Assembly (NCBI GenBank): GCA_019649035.1 | Contig: BMAT01012454.1 | Coordinates: 32,009-82,920, forward strand | Length of the DNA stretch: 50,912 nt | Source of the DNA: Elysia marginata | Taxonomy: Eukaryota; Mollusca; Gastropoda; Plakobranchidae | Direction: 5' to 3' | Program-made: the position numbers and the translations under genes | Shown: one piece after another, positions 45,601 through 50,912 of the stretch | Position numbering within the stretch: position 1 is the stretch's first letter | Layout: every line of letters begins with the position of its first letter | Notes under the pieces: generated by a model | What the model saw: the letters and a program-made list of their open reading frames with translations, nothing else | What the model was told of the DNA's origin: nothing | The model's database searches: none

Positions 45601-47598
45601 GTCATAGGAAATTTTCTGCTCCTTGAAAGATGTGAGGGCAAGACCAGCAAATACTTTGGGTATAGAACCATGATCCATCGACATGAAGTCTGAGTTCACA
45701 GAGTCCATGGTTTGAAGACCAAAGTCCTCTCCACCCATACCAGTCTCAGCCGTGGCAAGTGTGCTCACAGGGTTGGTTGCCCCCAGCCTTTCTGGCATGT
45801 CCTCTCTTCTATCCATATCTGAGTCAAAATTTAGCTGGCGAGCTGCTGGTCTTGGGCTGGTTTCTGGAAACGTCAGCTGTAATTTTTAAAAAAAACATTA
45901 GTTAGTTTTTTAAATATTATGTTTACGTTATTACTTCAAAACATAAAAAGTTGACATTGCATTGAAAACACACATTAAAAAATGAACTCAAATCAAGCAA
46001 AAAGCTGCTTGAAAATTGATGTAAAGACTAATGAAAAAAAAGCTTTGTACTTAATCTTGTGCTGAGCAACCATAACCACATAAATATTAACAGCTTAAGA
46101 ATTCAGAAAAATATTAAGTCAAATCGTGCACCAAACTTTTATGTTTTCATGAACTCTTTAAACTAGACATCTAAAAGAATTCTTTTAAAAAGTCATAGTG
46201 ATAACACCTCATGAGAAAACAATTCCTCTCCAAAATGGAGAGCTTATATTTCCTAATTTTACATGCTTAGAAAAATAAACTACAGCAAATGCTGCTGAAC
46301 ACCCCATCAATGTTCAGATAAGTTCTCTTTACCTTTCGCTCAGTTGAAGGTCCATCTGCCTTGGGCATAATCTGCCTCCGCTGACGAGCTTTGTGACGTT
46401 TCTCCAGCAGCATGGCACTTTTCTTCAGCTGTAGCAGTTCTCCTCGTCGGCTAGATGTCATCTGTGTGATAAGAAGTGGTTGGGAAAGCGAGAGAGGTTT
46501 TAGATGCATTGTCAAGAAAAAAAACATGCACATCATTCTTTTTACTGGATTGTAACAGAAAATAACCCTATCTATGTCACATTTTGATAAAGGACATTTT
46601 TTACCAATAAAAATGCTCTTTTTTATGTTCCTCTGAGCTGCCCAACAACCAGATACGTGGATAGCGACTGCCTGCAAAACGTATTATTGCTAATAATGTC
46701 TCTTCCCTATCCATGAATGGTCACAGTTACTCTAAGCTCAAGGGAATTATATACAAGTAGGGCATTAAAAATTCATCCGTTTACGCAAGTAAAACGCTGC
46801 AGAAAAATCAAAAACTAAAATTTAAATGTAATATCATAGATCAATAGCTTATTACAAAAAGGTAAAATCATTTAATTTTTTATTCAATTCATCATCTTTT
46901 TAGTTAACACTGATACAAATCACAGAGGCTCTGACGAAAATCCCTACTCCTGTTAACTATATCCAAAGATGTTGGTTCAGTGAGGAAAATACCTTATGTC
47001 ATCTCTACTGTCCAAAGGTAAAACCTAGTTCCTAGTCTTGAGTACATTTTGAGAAATTCGCAAAAAGGTTGTAAAATGCTATTATTTTTATAACTTCTCA
47101 ATAAAAACACATTTTAGGTACATTTTAAAATTAGTGAAGCAGGGGCATAATTGAGTTGTGCAGAGCAAGAATGTGACCTCCAAAGCTGAAATATTGCGTT
47201 ATTTCAATTTTTGCAACTTTCATAGTTACTAGGCTTTACCTTTGGACGGTAGATCTGTAGTCATAATCCAGAACTACAGCAAGACCTATAAAATAATTAC
47301 ACCTTAAAATATGCATTTCTGGCACGTCTGGGAACCTTTGAGGGTAACATTAATCAAAGAAAAATTATCAGAATTTCTGGCATTGTCAGAAAAGTTACTC
47401 TTTAGCCAGATGTGATTTTCGCAACTTCGTGAATAAGGTAAAAAAAAATTGAAAACCTACAGCTGGAGGCAAGATGGGAACCCCATTGAACTTGATCATA
47501 GACTCAAAGTCGGAGTTGAGGCAGGACACCTGTGGGACCAGAGACTGTTTGTCTAGCCGCTTGCTCTGAGACTCGAAGTACTTGATAAGCTGGCCCAT
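27656..47598 (-). CDS. CCP110: CCP110 orthologue, centriolar coiled-coil protein CP110 (13 coding exons, 1408 aa)
   Basis: Exons: 47598-47461, 46461-46333, 45876-43541, 41727-41580, 39856-39203, 38327-38211, 37673-37572, 36777-36664, 36183-36104, 33992-33900, 32852-32778, 30631-30495, 27759-27656. All introns are GT-AG and the frame is open throughout. The start (GGAATGG) gives an N-terminus like vertebrate CP110: [10 protein letters not shown], then [12 protein letters not shown] against the family's LIRFHGVAILSP. Residues 90-867 are a single disordered exon rich in SP/TP sites. Residues about 885-950 are coiled coil ([19 protein letters not shown]). The core at about 1136-1272 is diagnostic: [71 protein letters not shown]. 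The tail is basic, ending GKSWR. CP110 caps distal centrioles with CEP97, blocks premature cilium growth, is a CDK substrate and is destroyed via cyclin F (known in vertebrates). It is longer than human CP110 (about 1000 aa), mostly in the large exon. Exon 1 begins after an acceptor at 47617, so an upstream non-coding exon is likely. Confidence 0.94.
27946..28815 (-). mobile_element. 5'-truncated non-LTR retrotransposon (jockey/CR1-type LINE) 3' end
   Basis: On the - strand the frame at 28809-28250 carries the C-terminal end of a LINE reverse transcriptase: [67 protein letters not shown] and APNYLKGL. This is the thumb and post-RT region usual in CR1/jockey-like elements. A 3' UTR of about 280 bases follows and ends in an (ATT)n tail. 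Homology stops abruptly at about 28815, so the copy is 5'-truncated and inactive. It lies in the last CP110 intron in the same orientation as the gene. Confidence 0.85.
27950..27971. repeat. (AAT)n simple repeat
   Basis: Seven AAT units. On the - strand this is the (ATT)n tail of the adjoining LINE. Confidence 0.9.
29585..30215. mobile_element. Non-autonomous pogo/Tigger-like DNA transposon, 631 bp
   Basis: The left end CAGTGGAATCCGCGAGAAGT and the reverse complement of the right end (CAGTGGAATCTGGATAAAGT) are inverted repeats, identical for the first ten bases and continuing AAGTCAA. Both ends are flanked by TA (29583-29584 and 30216-30217). The interior is more GC-rich than the surrounding intron and has no transposase. 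It lies in the last CP110 intron. Confidence 0.8.
30698..31495. mobile_element. Non-autonomous pogo/Tigger-like DNA transposon, 798 bp, with internal duplication
   Basis: The left end CAGTGCACACCTGATATATC and the reverse complement of the right end (CAGTGCACACCACTTATATC) form inverted repeats that continue GACAT on both sides. The left flank is TA; the right flank is TG, so the target duplication is imperfect. GTCGATATAAG-type motifs recur at about 30750, 31347, 31440 and 31473. An internal segment of about 100 bp starting GCAAGCTTATCTCTC is duplicated in tandem at 30951 and 31057. No transposase frame is present. It lies about 60 bases upstream (CP110 sense) of the acceptor of CP110 exon 12. 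Confidence 0.8.
31771..31870. repeat. 50-bp tandem duplication
   Basis: Two adjoining 50-base copies starting AAGAATTTGCAATGA differ by a single base (AATGACAAAG against AATGATAAAG). They lie in a CP110 intron. Confidence 0.95.
34320..35265 (-). mobile_element. Mariner-family transposon relic
   Basis: On the - strand, fragments in different frames match mariner transposase in order: VLFFWQDNA-like sequence with QDNAMPP (about 35050-35090, the QDNARPH motif), DLAPLDF (about 34945-34965, the DLAPSDF motif) and a C-terminus reading [16 protein letters not shown] then stop (34338-34390). Many stops and frame changes break it, and about 34464-34700 does not fit the family, suggesting an insertion or heavy decay. 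The relic ends near a 31-base assembly gap. It lies in the CP110 intron between exons 9 and 10 in the gene's orientation. Confidence 0.75.
35277..35307. other. Assembly gap (31 N)
   Basis: Run of N directly after a T homopolymer. It lies in a CP110 intron and does not affect coding exons. Confidence 1.
37250..37478 (-). mobile_element. tRNA-derived SINE, second family
   Basis: On the - strand the head reads GCTTGGCTCAGTGGTTTGCG (A-box-like) and about 40 bases later GCAGGTTCGATTTTC (B-box-like). A body follows containing CCACCTGTAAAATGGGTACT and a GGCTAAAGGCAG segment. The 3' end is not clear. It is in the CP110 intron between exons 7 and 8. The body differs from the SINE at 12568, so it is a different family. 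Confidence 0.7.
38474..38556. repeat. Imperfect 40-bp tandem duplication
   Basis: GTTTATCAAGCTCTTTATTT starts a unit at 38474 that is repeated at 38514 with a few changes. Both copies end TATTCTCT. It is in a CP110 intron. Confidence 0.85.
41815..41970. repeat. AT-rich low-complexity tract
   Basis: Degenerate AAT/ATAATAA runs about 90 bases upstream (in the CP110 sense) of CP110 exon 4. No coding content. Confidence 0.7.
42163..42800 (-). mobile_element. 5'-truncated LINE 3' end with (ATCTT)n tail
   Basis: On the - strand, fragments in broken frames match the C-terminal end of a LINE reverse transcriptase: [43 protein letters not shown] and [15 protein letters not shown] short UTR (TTTCCCACTGGGACGAATAA) and an (ATCTT)n tail at 42163-42190 follow. 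This ending is typical of elements whose tail reads ...GGACNAATAAAGATTC. It lies in CP110 intron 3 in the gene's orientation and is inactive. Confidence 0.75.
43541..45876 (-). other. CCP110: CP110 exon 3, a single 2336-bp exon encoding the disordered regulatory half
   Basis: This exon encodes residues 90-867, more than half of the protein. It has almost no hydrophobic core and is full of Ser/Thr-Pro sites (for example [44 protein letters not shown]), as expected of a heavily phosphorylated cell-cycle protein. It contains a KEN box in SSDKENDAS at about residues 429-431. Its upstream boundary is TTACAG before CTGACG and its donor is TTGAA before GTAAGT, which splits a lysine codon completed by the A of exon 4. 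Confidence 0.9.
47004..47253. mobile_element. 250-bp fold-back MITE
   Basis: The left end TCTACTGTCCAAAGGTAAAA and the reverse complement of the right end (TCTACCGTCCAAAGGTAAAG) match at 18 of 20 bases and continue CCTAGT. Further in, GCAAAAAGGTTGTAAAATG and the complement of the right half (GCAAAAATTGAAATAAC) still pair roughly, so almost the whole element can fold into a long hairpin. No coding capacity. It is in CP110 intron 1. Confidence 0.75.
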
Positions 47599-47616
47599 TC
47601 CGGCCGGGCTGCCCAC

Positions 47617-50600
47617 CTGGTAATGACAAACAAAAAATAAAGTAGACAACATTGAGTGGCAGTGAAAGGGCTTTATTCATTCATTGAATCATGATTTGGT
47701 GGTGCTTCAAAGTACTGGCTCAACTAAAAAATTAAAGGGTCATTTACCAGGTCATACACATGTAAGTGGCAAGAACGCAGAGCACTCGACCTACTTCCTG
47801 AATATATAGGGCCCACACTTTGTCATTTGTCTTGACAAAAGTTTTCTTTGGTATTAAGGGCAGAGACATCACCTTGTGTGGGGGGGGGGGGGCGAATTGT
47901 CTATAAAAGGTAAGGTCAGATCAAATGTCATAATTTTATATTCACCCACTTTATACCACAAATCCATGAATTTAGGCGTCCTGGATGCCAATAAGCACAC
48001 CAGTTTGGTATTTTTAGATGTTTACTTATTTCAAAAATGCATTTTATTTTCGTATCTAAAACCTACTGTCTCTTTCATTCTTTGCCCAGTCATTTTAAAA
48101 ACTTATGTGAAGGTGCTTTTGGTTGTGGCAAATAAAAAGGTCTGGGCTTTTATAAGTATTCAGCTTAAGTTTGAAGGAATTCAAAAAGTGGTGCATAAAA
48201 TCTTTTTTTTAAACAAACTTTAAAAATTTATACAAATATGTTCAATAGAATATTAAAAATCCCACACGTTGTCAAAGAAACGCACTAGATATTCCAAAGG
48301 TGGACAAGTTTAAAATGGTTTCAATAAAAACTGTGAGACTAAACAGAATTTGAGAGATCATATTTGACAGTAAAAATTCAATCATAGCAACCAAACTAAA
48401 TGCTACAACATTTTTTCTAACTTGACCAAGTTTTGGAACGTTTCATTGAAGCACAAACCTTGAAACTAAAAAGACTACCTAAAGACCCTTTCCTCCCCTT
48501 AAACTTTTGTAAAACTGGACAAAAGGGGGTGCACAGAGGGGTATTTCCTTTCTTTTTTTCATTCTAGAACATAACTATTATGTTATTTGCTTCATTTTTT
48601 AAGACAAAAACATGATATAATTTTTTTGTAGGAAGCAAAATCGATGAAAAAGCTCTCCAAAATAAATTAAACACTACCATTGGTTGAGAGAGCAGCAGAA
48701 TTGTGTACTGACCAAAAGCCAACAAAACTTCTATATATTGCAAAGACAAAAAAAATCAGTAAAAACGAGTTAAACTTAGTGTGTAGTTATACTGCAAAAT
48801 CAGTACCTTTTATTTTGTTCATAAAAAGGGAAGAGGGAGAGACAGACATACTGATAGAGACAGATAGACTGACAAATACAGAGAGACAAAGGTGAGGGCT
48901 GAAATTGAAACAGGCAGGCAGACAAGCAGTGACAGAAGGCTATTTTACAGAAAATTGACAGGCAGGCAAACAAGAAAGATAAAGATTTAAATAAAAAAAA
49001 CATTTTGAAGTAGCACTTTTCTTACAAGAGTCAAAGGAATAAGGCATTACATAAATTAAACCAGACTTGCATTTAAATCCTATAGAGTCCAGGCTTCAGT
49101 CTATCTCCTTGACAGATGATTTGAATTGTATGTGACTAGCAGTGGGTAAAAGCAGGCTTTATAAGAAAGCTTGCACTGAAAAAAAAAACGATTGCCTTCC
49201 TGGGTTTTTTTTTTTCATTTAAATTTTGCACATTCATAAACACCTCCGGTTAAAAAATCTACACCCACCTCTTTTACGCTCGAAATATCACTAAAGGCCA
49301 ACATTTGTTTCATTCATTTCAACATCCAAACTTCCTCTCGTCCCCACTCCTCCTTCACTTTTGACTGTTGTTTTGCACTGTTCGCACCAAGTGAAGAATC
49401 ACGGTTCCTCCACTGCGCTTGGTTTGAACATGGCAGTGTTTATAACGGGATGCCTGACTCTACCACAGGGTGCAGCTGATTACTCTATCCCATTTTACCA
49501 ACGTCTTGTGGGGCTTCGATTACCAACATTTACCATACAATTATCGGTCAGGCCATTGTTTATATACGGTTTTCAAAAGACTTAACCCCCTCAAGTCTAA
49601 AGCTAAAATTTGGATATCTAGAACACGAGGATTCCAATATGTAAAAGCGGCTTGCCTTTTATTTGCACTTGCTAAAATACGAAGTATATGTAAACAATAG
49701 GACCTGCATTTCCTGCAATTAGAGAGAGAACGATGGAAGGACAGGGAATCAGGGAAACGGTATGGGGTGAAGCAAGGTTATCTTTCACAGTACTTAGTGT
49801 TCGTTTTTGATGAGCCCTAGAATCAACACTTTAAACACTCACGTCCTCTTTTCTTTATTTAAAAACCATTCGTTTGGACGACAACCACTGTCAATTTCAG
49901 CATTATCCCTAAAGCATTAAAGGCACATTTTTATAGTGACTTTGAGTGTACACATAAGGAATAAATCCCTTATCCCAAGAGACCCCTGATACTTTTAATA
50001 CTAAAGAAAACAAAGGAACATTTTAAAGATGGATACAAAAAAGATTAGCATGTCTAAAATGATAATTATCACTTAAAAATGAACATGGAATTGCTTCACC
50101 GTGGTTGAAATTATAAACCAAAAGAATGACAAAGAATCGTTCAATATCCTCGTCTGGTGACACATCGTAAAAAAAAGAACAAAGCTTTATTGCAATAAGA
50201 ATTTCAGGGTAAACCGCGACAAGCCCTACTTTTTGCCCCTTCTTACAATTTTTCGTTCAAATGGTTTTAAGCGATCAAATCATCCAGTTTCGGCTCTTGG
50301 TATATGATGAAACACTGAACATGCCTCTAAGTAACTTAATGATGCCAATCAGATTCGTCTGATAAATAAGATAAGAAATGAGAAAAAAATATAATTTTTT
50401 TTTCTTGCTTGAAGTTTCCATTGATACACGATTATCAGAATTCGCGCGCCCTAACCTTGATACATTATGACAGAAGTACAACTAGACGCCAAATCTGGAG
50501 AGGATTTTTTACTTCACTATTTACAGCCGCGAGAAGCCACAGAGCAGCTGTAAAAAGTGTAAATATGTTTCTATATTCGATATAACGAAGCAAGAGTAAC

Positions 50601-50867
50601 GAAGTGCAACACATTTATGTTTTACTATTACAGAAACCTTACGAAAAGGGCGTGTAATTAGGTATGAAAGAAATGTCATGAGATGCTGACGTGCCCCTTA
50701 AAGCGGAGTGACAATGATCACACGGGGGATGGCTAAGCCCAGTGCCCAGGATATTGCTTAAGCTTTATTAATTGATTGAATTATGTAACTGACGTTTTGG
50801 GTTGCACAAAGATGTTTGAATCATAAGATATAACCATTCATCTAAATGAGAAACAGAACATGCGTCA
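47617..50867. other. Region upstream of CP110 coding start
   Basis: No coding sequence is recognised. It should hold the non-coding first exon(s) and promoter of CP110, since an acceptor (CATTACCAG) precedes exon 1, but I could not place them. It contains a 13-base G run (47880-47892), a degenerate GACA/GAGA-rich tract (48825-48975) and poly-A/T runs. Confidence 0.5.
48825..48975. repeat. Degenerate GACA/GACAGA-rich tract
   Basis: Irregular copies of GAGACAGA, CAGACA and CAGGCAGG units. Both strands show spurious open frames of low complexity. Confidence 0.6.
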
Positions 50868-50912
50868 TGTACGAGGTCCGTTTCATAAATAAGTTTCCCT
50901 ACTCTATAAAAT
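50868..50912. mobile_element. Possible mariner terminal inverted repeat, cut by the window edge
   Basis: TACGAGGTCCGTTTCATAAA followed by TAAGTTTCCCTACTC matches the general form of mariner ends (TACGAGG...GTTC...AAGTTTCC), beginning at a TA. Only 45 bases are available. Confidence 0.45.

Noticed and set aside
47876-48223. 115-codon + strand frame upstream of CP110
   Set aside because: It starts in a G homopolymer, has no recognisable domain, no compositional sign of coding and no homology I can recall.

Overview
The window is animal nuclear DNA, AT-rich and dominated by introns. It is most likely from a mollusc, and a gastropod is my best guess. The reasons are canonical GT-AG introns, short exons in long introns, a tRNA-headed SINE whose core resembles molluscan SINEs, scattered TCTAGATCTAGA-type runs, and many decayed LINE, mariner and pogo-like elements. 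Taxon placement is inference. Nothing bacterial (operon, CRISPR, phage) is present.

There are two host genes, arranged tail to tail. On the + strand, positions 1791-13478 hold an eight-exon ANKRD54 orthologue (355 codons, all junctions in phase). On the - strand, 47598 down to 27656 holds a thirteen-exon CCP110 (CP110) orthologue, the centriolar capping protein (1408 codons, all junctions in phase). They are unrelated in function: ANKRD54 is a nucleocytoplasmic ankyrin adaptor, CP110 a distal-centriole and cilium regulator. I see no sign that they work together.

Left edge (1-1530, - strand): a broken, truncated Ty3/gypsy pol fragment just upstream of ANKRD54. Between the two genes (14.6-19.1 kb, - strand): a decayed multi-exon gene of a repetitive, largely unnamed family that looks like a DDE-type transposase. 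Upstream of its main exon lies a tandem array of about 200-bp units, each with a near-palindromic TAACGTTTGTTAC core. This pair is the most unusual thing in the window.

Mobile elements fill much of the rest: three non-autonomous pogo/Tigger-like elements (20694-21808, which contains a 633-base assembly gap; 29585-30215; 30698-31495), a MITE with AGTCACAACAC ends (9098-9966), a 250-bp fold-back MITE (47004-47253), a SINE with an 11-bp target duplication (12568-12870), a second tRNA-like SINE (37.3-37.5 kb), two LINE 3' ends (27946-28815 and 42163-42800), a mariner relic (34.3-35.3 kb) and a possible mariner terminus at the right edge. Exon boundaries were read by eye from splice signals, phase and protein similarity. 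UTR limits are uncertain.
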